Assembly: GCF_014502795.1 (NCBI RefSeq)
Contig: NZ_JACVHF010000026.1
Location: 1-40,636 of the forward strand
DNA length: 40,636 nucleotides
Source of the DNA: Heliobacterium chlorum
GTDB lineage: Bacteria; Bacillota; Desulfitobacteriia; Heliobacteriales; Heliobacteriaceae
Direction: 5' to 3'
A program made the position numbers and the translations under genes. Shown here one piece after another: positions 33,147 through 40,010 of this stretch (position 1 is its first letter; each line of letters starts with the position of its first letter). The notes below the pieces were generated by a model, which worked only from the letters and a program-made list of their open reading frames with translations, was not told the DNA's origin and made no database searches.

Positions 33147-33813
33147 ATGACAGCAAATATCGGTGAATTAAAGCTAGACACCATCCACCACATGGACATC
33201 AACGACGGCCTGAAACTGATCCCCGACAACTCCATTGATCTCATCATCGCCGACCCACCTTACGGCATTAATTACCGAAGTGGCAGCCGTAAGCGAAAGT
33301 TCACCGCAATCCGGAACGACAACATCATCATGGCCGACTGGTTGGCCGATGCTTATCGGGTGTTGAAAGATGGCGGTGCTTTTTACTGCTGGACCAGATG
33401 GGACGTCTACGCCAAATGGTACAACCGCATCGCACACCATCAAGAACTGCATCGTCTGGCAAAAGAACGGGGGAGGAATGGGTGATCTTCGTGGAGCCTA
33501 CAGTCCCGCTCACGAATTTCTTATCTTCGCGGTGAAGGGACGCCACATCCTAAATGGAAAGCGAATTTCTGATGTGTGGGCTGTGCCTCGTGATCCGGCA
33601 GTGACCTACATCCACCCTACTCAAAAGCCGGTAAAGCTGGCTGAGATGATTATTGAGAAATCGTCGAAGCCGGGGGATGTTGTGCTTGTCCCGTTCTGCG
33701 GCAGTGGGGGAGACTGCGTGGCAGCAAAACAGATGGGGCGGAGGTTCATCGCGTTTGATGTGGAGAAGCAGTACGTGGAGGCTGCAAATATTAGGTTGGA
33801 GGAAGCAGCGTAA
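33147..33813 (+). pseudogene. DNA methyltransferase (DPPY type), frameshifted
   Basis: ATG 33147 follows AAGAGGTGA. The first frame carries LDTIHHMDINDGLKLIPDNS and the catalytic IADPPYGINY, then RVLKDGGAFYCWTRWDVYAKW. Near 33430 the frame shifts and continues as IKNCIVWQKNGGGMGDLRGAY, YIHPTQKPVKLAEMI and VLVPFCGSG. In the last motif, which binds AdoMet, the usual Asp (DPFCGSG) is Val. Two independent lesions, a frameshift and a lost AdoMet-site Asp, make this a decaying gene. A typical length of about 230 residues is otherwise kept. No cognate endonuclease lies beside it. Confidence 0.85.
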
Positions 33814-33857
33814 ATAAAGATAATTCTCGCATAGGTGTAAAAATATCTTAACAAGTG

Positions 33858-33895
33858 TTGATTATTTCCAAAATTGGTTTACACTTGAACAAGTG
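33858..33895 (+). promoter_or_regulatory. spoVG promoter region with CACTTG palindrome
   Basis: TTGATT, 16-bp spacer, TACACT. Overlapping its end is the palindrome CACTTG-AA-CAAGTG (33882-33895), positioned to act as an operator. A further CAAGTG half-site lies at 33852. Confidence 0.45.
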
Positions 33896-33925
33896 AGTCT
33901 GAATAATTTTGGGAGAGGTTTCGGA

Positions 33926-34177
33926 ATGGCTATCAGAGATGTTAGGATTAGAAAGATTTTTCGAACAGGTGCTATCAAAGCTATTGCATCGGTTACTATT
34001 GACGACTCTTTTGTTATCCATGATATCAAAGTAATTGAAGGGCCAAACGGGATTTTTGTAGCAATGCCGAGTCGAAATCGACCAGATGGAAGCTTTTGTG
34101 ACATCTTTCATCCGATTAATCAGGAAGCCCGAAGCTTACTTTCTAACGAGGTACTTCGTGCGTTTGAAGCTGCATAA
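33926..34177 (+). CDS. spoVG: SpoVG-family regulator
   Basis: 83 residues from ATG 33926 after GGGAGAGG; the longer frame from 33893 lies in the leader. It starts MAIRDVRIRKIF and contains FVIHDIKVIEGPNGIFVAMP and RPDGSFCDIFHPIN, the invariant SpoVG core. SpoVG is a nucleic-acid-binding regulator of sporulation, septation and envelope genes. In many Firmicutes it precedes glmU; here a nucleotidyltransferase follows. Compared with canonical SpoVG it is slightly short at the C-terminus, suggesting an accessory paralogue. Confidence 0.9.
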   Translation: MAIRDVRIRKIFRTGAIKAIASVTIDDSFVIHDIKVIEGPNGIFVAMPSRNRPDGSFCDIFHPINQEARSLLSNEVLRAFEAA

Positions 34178-34334
34178 TAAAATTAACAACATCTGCTAAT
34201 CAATTTACAGAATCAAACGTCATAGAATAAATTACAGAGATAATCAAAACATCCTAGGCTATAATCCTGACGATCATTACCTCGTTCGTTTCAAATTAAA
34301 AAAGTGGCTTTTGCCAAGGGGAGTGCGTCGTTTT

Positions 34335-35066
34335 TTGAAAGCCGTGATTATGGCCGGTGGAGTGGGTTCCCGATTACGTCCGCTGACGGACACCATGCCG
34401 AAACCAATGGTTCCTGTTCATGGTCGCCCAGCGATGGAGTATGCCATTGAATTGTTGAAACAACACGGGATAACTGAAATCGCTGTAACGCTATGCTTTT
34501 ACCCCGAGATAATAATGAATTATTTTGGTGACGGTTCTCGATTTGGTGTACAACTTCACTATTTCATAGAAAATGAACCACTCGGTACCGCTGGCTCCGT
34601 AAAACAGGCTCAGGAATTTCTTGATGAAACGTTTTTAGTCATTAGCGGGGATGGAATAACGAATATAAACCTATCAAAAATCATTGAGTTTCATAAGAAA
34701 AAACAAGCGTTAGCGACAATGGCATTAACCACGGTGGACGATCCGACTCAATTTGGGATAGTAATTACCGATGAGAGAGGCTTTATTCGCCGATTCATTG
34801 AAAAACCAAAGCCGGAACAAGTTTTTTCCAATACAATTAACGCAGGAATATACGCTTTTGAACCTGGCATCTTCGAATATATCCCAAGCGGTTTTTACGA
34901 CTTTTCAAAGCACTTGTTCCCGCTATTACTGCAAGAAAAGTTTCATTTATTAGGGGTACACGCCAGGGGTTACTGGAAGGATATCGGCACGATGGAACAA
35001 TATAAGCAGGTTCACATTGATATTAACAACGGTTTGGTGTTCAAAGAATTAATGTATGCGATCTAA
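34335..35066 (+). CDS. Sugar nucleotidyltransferase (NTP_transferase, short form)
   Basis: 243 residues from TTG 34335, nine or ten bases after AAGGGGAG. The fold starts MKAVIMAGGVGSRLRPLT with the pyrophosphorylase loop GGxGxRL and KPMVPVHGRP; FLVISGDGITN holds the metal-binding Asp, and ETI-type FIEKP, NAGIYAFEP and YWKDIGTMEQYKQVH follow. These match mannose-1-phosphate guanylyltransferase or glucose-1-phosphate nucleotidylyltransferase types, which make NDP-sugars for cell-wall or capsule glycans. There is no C-terminal left-handed beta-helix, so it is not GlmU. It follows spoVG by 157 bp. Confidence 0.85.
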   Translation: MKAVIMAGGVGSRLRPLTDTMPKPMVPVHGRPAMEYAIELLKQHGITEIAVTLCFYPEIIMNYFGDGSRFGVQLHYFIENEPLGTAGSVKQAQEFLDETFLVISGDGITNINLSKIIEFHKKKQALATMALTTVDDPTQFGIVITDERGFIRRFIEKPKPEQVFSNTINAGIYAFEPGIFEYIPSGFYDFSKHLFPLLLQEKFHLLGVHARGYWKDIGTMEQYKQVHIDINNGLVFKELMYAI

Positions 35067-35075
35067 ATCGCATAC
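35054..35075. repeat. Perfect palindrome over the stop codon
   Basis: GTATGCGAT-CTAA-ATCGCATAC, nine-base perfect arms centred on the TAA of the nucleotidyltransferase gene; may be part of the transcription end. Confidence 0.6.
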
Positions 35076-35079
35076 ATTA

Positions 35080-35112
35080 GCCAGGTTGGACGGATGTTCG
35101 CCTGGTTTTTTG
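35080..35112 (+). terminator. Terminator of the nucleotidyltransferase gene
   Basis: CCAGG pairs with CCTGG, followed by TTTTTT. Confidence 0.75.
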
Positions 35113-35154
35113 CTTTGCTTCACAGTATATTAATGGGCTGCGATGCAGGGTAAG

Positions 35155-35240
35155 CGTAGCGGACAAGCAGATGGGGACGGTTCATTGCGTTTGGTGTTGA
35201 GAGGGATTACGTAGAGGCAGTGAGTGAAAGACTGGCGTAG
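35155..35240 (+). pseudogene. Methyltransferase C-terminal remnant
   Basis: ADKQMG followed, after a one-base shift, by FIAFGVERDYVEAVSERLA and TAG. It aligns with AAKQMGRRFIAFDVEKQYVEA at the end of the 33147-33813 gene. Only about 27 codons survive. Confidence 0.65.
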
Positions 35241-35241
35241 C

Positions 35242-35544
35242 CTAACGGTACAAGACTAAACCGATCCAAAAGGCGTGGTAGATACCCACGGTCATGTAAG
35301 CACCCAAAACCAATAGAGAGATCGAAAGATAGCCCCAGTGATATTGCTTTGGACCGGAAAGTAAAAGTTTGAAAATCAGCACTAAACACGGTTGACTATT
35401 CATGACTGGGGCTACCAGTGGATTCGCTTCGTAGATATATCCACGTTGAACGCCCTCAACCGTGGCCAACCAATCCCAGACGTTTAGGACGATTACAAGG
35501 ACCGGAAAGAATGCCCAATAACAGCTAACTAGCTTTACTTTCAT
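35242..35544 (-). CDS. Small membrane protein, DUF5658-like
   Basis: 100 residues, three predicted helices (about 10-27, 50-63, 70-95). Near the start it has VLNVWDWLAT and then YEANPLVAPVM: the pattern N-x3-D-x3-T followed by E-x-NP is typical of DUF5658-like integral membrane proteins of unknown function. It begins at ATG 35544 and ends two bases from the methyltransferase remnant on the other strand. No operon partners. Confidence 0.6.
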   Translation of the reverse strand: MKVKLVSCYWAFFPVLVIVLNVWDWLATVEGVQRGYIYEANPLVAPVMNSQPCLVLIFKLLLSGPKQYHWGYLSISLLVLGAYMTVGIYHAFWIGLVLYR

Positions 35545-35683
35545 GCTGTAAGTTTTACCGGGGCAGTTACTGGTTATCGCTGTTCAATGTTTGACCAACC
35601 GCAAGAAATTCCTGGGATAGTATTAGAACAAGTGCTTTGTAATTGGAACATGTGTGCTAAACTATTTCCAGGAGGTGGTCATT

Positions 35684-36016
35684 ATGAACCCTAAAGTTCA
35701 ACGGTTCTATGCATCTAACTCTCTTTGGCGACCAATGTTACTGCCCGAGCATCGTGACGTTACTCGCATTACCCAGAGGGAGTGGTTGAGTAACGAGGAA
35801 CCAATTCCAGAACTCAACGATATCCGTGTGGAAGAAATAGCACGGGTTATCGAGTTGGCAGCGAGTGAGCAGTATGAAATCATGTTTCGAATCAAGAGCG
35901 GACAGTGGATTAACGGAATCCCTATCAAATCGAAGTCCGGTAAATTGACTATCGTATCTGATGGAAATGAACGTGAGATCCGCTGTTCCGACATCGTCGA
36001 TGTTAAAGAACAATAG
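35684..36016 (+). CDS. YolD-like protein
   Basis: 110 residues from ATG 35684 behind AGGAGGTGG. LWRPMLLPEHRDVTRI, PIPELNDIRVEEIARVI and the C-terminal beta-rich part ending IRCSDIVDVKE are the YolD-like pattern. YolD proteins are often encoded next to a DinB/UmuC-like Y-family polymerase and are suspected to modulate it. No polymerase gene is present here, so this is an orphan copy. It is probably intact. Confidence 0.75.
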   Translation: MNPKVQRFYASNSLWRPMLLPEHRDVTRITQREWLSNEEPIPELNDIRVEEIARVIELAASEQYEIMFRIKSGQWINGIPIKSKSGKLTIVSDGNEREIRCSDIVDVKEQ

Positions 36017-36060
36017 TATCGTTTACTAAAAATAAAACTTGCTTCCGCCCCAGGTAGCTA

Positions 36061-36089
36061 TTGTGATTGTTGTAACAAAGTGGTATGAT
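36061..36089 (+). promoter_or_regulatory. Promoter of small-RNA candidate
   Basis: TTGTGA, exactly 17-bp spacer, TATGAT. Confidence 0.55.
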
Positions 36090-36095
36090 CAATGT

Positions 36096-36170
36096 GACAG
36101 AATTAATAGTTGCCTACCGCAAAGGTAAGGCATACCCTGGCTTTTATTCAAAGGCTGGGGTATTTTAATT
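36096..36170 (+). ncRNA. Small-RNA candidate with two hairpins
   Basis: About 70 nt from a good promoter to a terminator. The first hairpin is TGCCTACC-GCAAA-GGTAAGGCA with one bulge. The second is CCCTGGCTTT-ATTC-AAAGGCTGGGG followed by TATTTTAATTTT. No plus-strand gene lies downstream for 3 kb, so it is not a leader. It resembles no RNA family I can name. Confidence 0.5.
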
Positions 36171-36413
36171 TTGTGGAGAATTCACTTCGCCACATCCATT
36201 CCTGTTTCGACACGTGTTCCAACAGAATCCCTTGCCGATATAATTCCATTCAGATAATATCTGCGAGCCACATGTGGCCATACAGGAGGCGACGATTAAC
36301 CTGCACCACTCACTATCATCATACCGTTTTTTACATACACACGAAATAGAGGGATGCTGGTGCACATCCCTGCAACTCACAACGTCACAAAAGCGATCTT
36401 TTCTCGATCGCAA
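36171..36413 (+). other. Gene-free stretch
   Basis: No credible gene. An AGGGATG/CATCCCT hairpin lies at about 36352-36384. Short frames here lack start signals. Confidence 0.4.
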
Positions 36414-36455
36414 AACAGCCTAGACCAACTCGGCCTGGGCTGTTATCATTTTAAT
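36414..36455 (+). terminator. Terminator-like hairpin
   Basis: AACAGCC (36414-36420) pairs with GGCTGTT (36438-36444), then ATCATTTTAA. Confidence 0.6.
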
Positions 36456-36683
36456 AGTGGGATTGTCGGGGCTGGTTGAGCAATGATAGTTATAGTAGTA
36501 CCCGCTCAAACAGCAGGCTGCACAAAGTTGGATGATTCACTTTAATGAAACTGGATTGGGAAAATGATGCTAGGAGCAAAATGGAATTGCGTGCCACAAT
36601 TGTGCCACTAAAGTTCAAAACAGCTCGTTTAACAGGGGTTTTGCTAATAAACTAAATATCTATCATGGAAATATGACGTAAAT

Positions 36684-36724
36684 AAACCCTCTCTAGTTCA
36701 GAAATTAACTGGAGAGGGTTTTTC
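36684..36724 (+). terminator. Intrinsic terminator
   Basis: AAACCCTCTC pairs with GAGAGGGTTT; T tail TTTC. A palindrome AACGATCTT-GAT-AAGATCGTT follows at 36731-36751. Confidence 0.75.
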
Positions 36725-36765
36725 TAGTTAAACGATCTTGATAAGATCGTTATCTTTACCCGAAG

Positions 36766-36797
36766 AAACAACCGCCCCGATGAAAGGGCGGTCGATT
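36766..36797 (-). terminator. Terminator of the Nramp gene
   Basis: Read on the minus strand: GACCGCCC, loop, GGGGCGGTTGTTTCTT, 40 bases after the transporter stop codon. Confidence 0.7.
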
Positions 36798-36836
36798 TGA
36801 GATGCCACGTAGGTCGTATGTAAAAGGATGTTTTGA

Positions 36837-38099
36837 TTAGTTCAAGAAGCTGAACAATAGCATTATATTCAATGCCGAAACGATGATCCCAATTAGCCAT
36901 AATACACTATTATGGAGCCAAGAATTTTTATATTCTCCCATTACTCGTTTGGATGATGTTAGATAGACCTGTAACAATACTGTAATCGGCAGTTGAATAC
37001 TTAAAAATAACTGTGAATAGATAAGCCCTTTAAAAGGGTCGTCAATGGCAAAAATCAGCAACGTCGCTAGACCTAAAATCCCGCCGACCCCGAGCTTTGT
37101 ATGGGGGTCCTTGATATCATAAGGTTCTTTAAACATTCCTGCCACTATACTTCCCCCGGCGATTGCGGCAGTGGTCGTAGAAGAAATACCCGCGAAGAGC
37201 AGTGCTATGCTAAAGACAATTGCAGCACTCTTCCCCAGTATGGGCACCAACATCTGTTGCGCTTGTTCAAGTTCAGAGACTTGTATCTGATTTTGAAAAA
37301 AGGTCGAAGCTGCCAAGATAATCATGGCACTGTTGATGGCCCAGCCGATCCCCATCGATAACAGCGTATCGGTAAACTCATATTGTAATTGTTTTTTAAT
37401 GATTTCAGGGTCCGCTTTATTCCATTCCCGGCTTTGGATGATCTCTGAGTGTAGGAATAAATTATGGGGCATGACGACGGCACCTAAAATGGCCATAATG
37501 ATCGGCATGGAGCCTTCTGGAAAAGTGGGAGTAATCCATCCTTTAACGGCTTCCCCCCAGTTCAAACCGACAATATTCAGTTCATAAACAAAGGATACTC
37601 CGACGATCGATACAAAGCCGATGATCCACTTTTCCAAACGCCGGTAGGAGTTAGAAAAGAGCATCCACAACACAAAGGCAAATAACAGTACCGCGCAAAG
37701 TTTTAAGGGGATATTGAACAGCAATCGCAAAGCGATAGCCCCCCCTAATATTTCTGCCATCGCCGTAGAAATGGTAGCCATGACAGCCGTGGAAAGCACA
37801 AATTGGGAAAGGCTTTGGTTCAGGTGTTTGGAGGCAGCTTCGGCCAAGCAATTACCGGTTACAATTCCTAAATGAGCTACATTGTGCTGTAAGATGATCA
37901 GCATGATCGTTGATAAGGTAGCTATCCAAAGCAGCTTATAACCGTACTCCGAACCAGCGGTAATATTAGAGGCCCAGTTTCCCGGGTCAATAAAACCAAC
38001 GGTAACCAATAGACCCGGGCCGATATATTTTATGATCTCCTTCATGCCTAGTATGGGATTATGTAGTTTTGTATTTAACTGTTGCTTAAGCCAATTCAT
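36837..38099 (-). CDS. mntH: Nramp-family divalent metal (Mn2+/Fe2+) transporter
   Basis: 420 residues, about eleven membrane helices. The metal site is canonical: GFIDPGNWAS in helix 1 (DPGN) and GAVVMPHNLFLHS in helix 6 (Ala-x-x-Met-Pro-His-Asn). The methionine is the residue that favours Mn2+ and Fe2+ over Ca2+ and Mg2+. It imports metal with protons. ATG 38099 is preferred to GTG 38108 because of AGGGG eight bases upstream. A 35-bp dyad overlaps the promoter, consistent with metal-dependent repression. It is monocistronic with its own terminator. Confidence 0.9.
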   Translation of the reverse strand: MNWLKQQLNTKLHNPILGMKEIIKYIGPGLLVTVGFIDPGNWASNITAGSEYGYKLLWIATLSTIMLIILQHNVAHLGIVTGNCLAEAASKHLNQSLSQFVLSTAVMATISTAMAEILGGAIALRLLFNIPLKLCAVLLFAFVLWMLFSNSYRRLEKWIIGFVSIVGVSFVYELNIVGLNWGEAVKGWITPTFPEGSMPIIMAILGAVVMPHNLFLHSEIIQSREWNKADPEIIKKQLQYEFTDTLLSMGIGWAINSAMIILAASTFFQNQIQVSELEQAQQMLVPILGKSAAIVFSIALLFAGISSTTTAAIAGGSIVAGMFKEPYDIKDPHTKLGVGGILGLATLLIFAIDDPFKGLIYSQLFLSIQLPITVLLQVYLTSSKRVMGEYKNSWLHNSVLWLIGIIVSALNIMLLFSFLN

Positions 38100-38127
38100 A
38101 GGATGCACCCCTGTATGGAGAATAACT

Positions 38128-38162
38128 ATCTTATGTTTTTATGTTCGTCAAAAACAAAAGAT
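38128..38162. promoter_or_regulatory. 35-bp dyad operator over the Nramp promoter
   Basis: ATCTTATGTTTTT and AAAAACAAAAGAT flank a 9-bp centre; 12 of 13 arm positions are complementary. It lies 29-63 bp upstream of the start codon and contains a TTGACG -35-like hexamer on the minus strand. Probably the binding site of a metal-sensing repressor, though it does not look like a standard MntR or Fur box. Confidence 0.55.
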
Positions 38163-38275
38163 TTCCTTCACAATCACTTGCTTATCTGAACTCTTAAACT
38201 AAAGGGAGTCAGGATAATGGGAGGAAGTCAACAAGTTGTGAATGTCACCAGCATGGTTAAACCATCTGATTGAAT

Positions 38276-38313
38276 TTAAAAAGCGTCCGGCCACATTACT
38301 GCCAAACGCTTTA
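38276..38313 (-). terminator. Terminator of the CBO0543 C/D operon
   Basis: Minus strand: AAAGCGT..GGC, loop, GCC..ACGCTTTTTAAATT, nine bases past the stop of gene C. Confidence 0.75.
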
Positions 38314-38321
38314 TGTTATAA

Positions 38322-38942
38322 CTACTCTTTTTCAGGAGGATCTATTGGTCTTGTAGCTGGTTGTAGGACGGGGCTTATTAAATGCTTGCTTGAAACGCCC
38401 TCTGCGGAGAACTGCCTCTTAATTACTGCTAACAAAACGAATCTAGCCAGGTTTGAAATCGTAAGTAGTATGATGAAGTGGTAATAGTGCCTCCAGTGCT
38501 CAATGTGCATGATTCCCATCCAGACCAATAGTGGACTAAACGCAAAGGAATACACAGCAGATACTATTGTGGAAGTGATAAAATATGACTTCCAAGATGT
38601 GGTGTGTTGATAGGTAAGTAAGTGGAGAATTGGAATTAACGTGTAATCAAAAGGGAAGAGAGACGGAACAACAGGAACTAGCTTATATTTATATCCCCAG
38701 AGACCTATGGTTGTACCGAAACCTTCCACGAAAGTAACTGATACCGCTATAAAAGAGCCAAATAAAAGGAGTTCCATAAGCCGATTTTTGTCTATGAGTT
38801 TCCACCAAACGACGTAGGTTCCGATCAAGATTGCCAGTAAAAACCACCAGTTGAAGGAAAACAATTCGTCAGAGAGATATCTAATAACCACTAATTGTCC
38901 AAGTGTTTCTCTAGTTTGTTGAATAATCTCAAAGTTGTCCAT
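38322..38942 (-). CDS. CBO0543-like membrane protein C
   Basis: 206 residues, five or six helices. Close to paralogue A: NWWFLLAILIG, VVWWKLIDKNRLMELLLFGSF, GLWGYKYKLVP, PFDYTLIPIL and YQHTTSWKSYF, and like paralogue D it ends in an IKRQFSAEG tail plus a proline-rich end (RPIDPPEKE). Its start overlaps the end of gene D by 14 bases, so the two are translated together and may form a hetero-complex. Function unknown. Confidence 0.7.
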   Translation of the reverse strand: MDNFEIIQQTRETLGQLVVIRYLSDELFSFNWWFLLAILIGTYVVWWKLIDKNRLMELLLFGSFIAVSVTFVEGFGTTIGLWGYKYKLVPVVPSLFPFDYTLIPILHLLTYQHTTSWKSYFITSTIVSAVYSFAFSPLLVWMGIMHIEHWRHYYHFIILLTISNLARFVLLAVIKRQFSAEGVSSKHLISPVLQPATRPIDPPEKE

Positions 38943-39564
38943 CTGGTTCTTTTTCCTTGTCCAATGGTCTCATCGAAGGAGCTAATCTCGGGCTAAGAAG
39001 TCGATCCGGTTTCTCTACGCCCTCTTCGTTAAGCTGCCGTTTAATTATCGCCAGAATAAGGTATCTTGCAAATAGGCTAGCTACTACAACCATGAAAAAG
39101 TAAGTGTAAAGATGAAAATTATAGTGATGCTTGATATTTAAGCTAGTCATAATCGGAAAGATTATCGCCGTTAAAAGCCCACTTGCAATTGATATACCAA
39201 CCAGGAAAGAACGCCAACTATTCGTATACTGATAGGCTAGCATAGAGAGGATCGGCACAACCGAGTAGTCGATGGGAAATGGACCTGGACTAAGAGGAAC
39301 AAGACGAGTGAAGTACATCCAACGGCTCGCACTGGTCCCAATATTGTCCATGAAGGCGTTTGATACAGCCATAAAAGAGCCAAATAGTAAGATTTCCATG
39401 AATCTGCTCTTATCAAGGAGTCTCCACCATGTGTAGTAGAGAACCAACAGCATCGCTACGATAAACCACCAGCCTCTAGAAAATACCTCGGCTTGTAAGT
39501 AATGCTGTAAAGATAGTTGGTTAAACAAGATTCGTGCGTCCAATAGCATTGCATCGGTGACCAT
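38929..39564 (-). CDS. CBO0543-like membrane protein D
   Basis: 211 residues from ATG 39564, which has AAGG nine bases upstream and gives the length of its paralogues; an upstream ATG at 39624 would add 20 polar residues. Motifs: GWWFIVAML, TWWRLLDKSRFMEILLFGSF, PIDYSVVPIL, YQYTNSWRSF and AIIKRQLNEEG. It is first in a two-gene operon with C. Nothing in the sequence shows a catalytic site; a structural or transport role in the membrane is only a guess. Confidence 0.7.
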   Translation of the reverse strand: MVTDAMLLDARILFNQLSLQHYLQAEVFSRGWWFIVAMLLVLYYTWWRLLDKSRFMEILLFGSFMAVSNAFMDNIGTSASRWMYFTRLVPLSPGPFPIDYSVVPILSMLAYQYTNSWRSFLVGISIASGLLTAIIFPIMTSLNIKHHYNFHLYTYFFMVVVASLFARYLILAIIKRQLNEEGVEKPDRLLSPRLAPSMRPLDKEKEPDGQL

Positions 39565-39641
39565 CTTAACCCTACCTTCATCAAAGACTGTACTAGAAAG
39601 GTTCCCCTGCGTAACCAATGTCATACGTGGATAATCAAAGC

Positions 39642-39672
39642 AAAAAGGCCCAGGACATCTAATCCTGGACCA
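39642..39672 (-). terminator. Terminator upstream of the C/D operon
   Basis: Minus strand: TCCAGGA-TTAGATG-TCCTGGGCC then TTTTTGC. Stops transcription arriving from the integrase side. Confidence 0.7.
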
Positions 39673-39788
39673 ATACTGTTCATCATTTAATTTTTGCTGT
39701 GGTATAAAACGTTCATCTAATCGTCAGATGTCACCGCAGATCCATCCTCATTGTTGAAACGAACCCAATAACAACCCCAGCTGCTTCA

Positions 39789-39850
39789 TGGTCGTGCGAC
39801 AGAAATCGAACCTGCGGCCTCTTGGTCCCGAACCAAGCACGCTACCAGAG
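39789..39850 (-). other. tRNA-Pro(CGG) 3' fragment, island attachment site
   Basis: Minus strand from CTCTGGTAGCGTGC through the anticodon arm (CTTGG-TTCGGGA-CCAAG, anticodon CGG), T arm (GCAGGTTCGATTTCTGT) to CGCACGACCA. The 5' acceptor strand that should read TCGTGCG is absent, so this is only the 3' part of a tRNA-Pro gene, as left at an island end. Confidence 0.8.
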
Positions 39851-39958
39851 TGCGAGTTTACTTAAGGGCTGTACACCTATTCTAACCCGGTCAGACCGCA
39901 CCGTCAATGGTTTCTCCGCTAAAACCCACTGGCGTTATAATAGCGTGAAGTTCTCCGT
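39851..39958 (+). other. Attachment-proximal gene-free segment
   Basis: No gene. A TATAAT at about 39935 overlaps GGCGTTA, a relative of the GGCGTCA boxes that follow. Confidence 0.35.
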
Positions 39959-39991
39959 GGCGTCACCCGTAGGCGTCAGTTTGAGGCGTCA
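39959..39991 (+). repeat. Three GGCGTCA boxes at 13-bp intervals
   Basis: GGCGTCA at 39959, 39972 and 39985, exactly 13 bp apart, between the integrase gene and the tRNA-Pro fragment. The position and spacing fit integrase arm-type or excisionase binding sites. Confidence 0.6.
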
Positions 39992-40010
39992 CCTGTTTTT
40001 CTGGGTTTTT

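Noticed and set aside
36110-36349. 79-codon frame
   Set aside because: It starts inside the small-RNA candidate and its translation (many His, Cys, Arg) is not protein-like.
39564-39624. Longer N-terminus of membrane protein D
   Set aside because: The extra 20 residues are polar and absent from the paralogues; the internal ATG has the better ribosome binding site.
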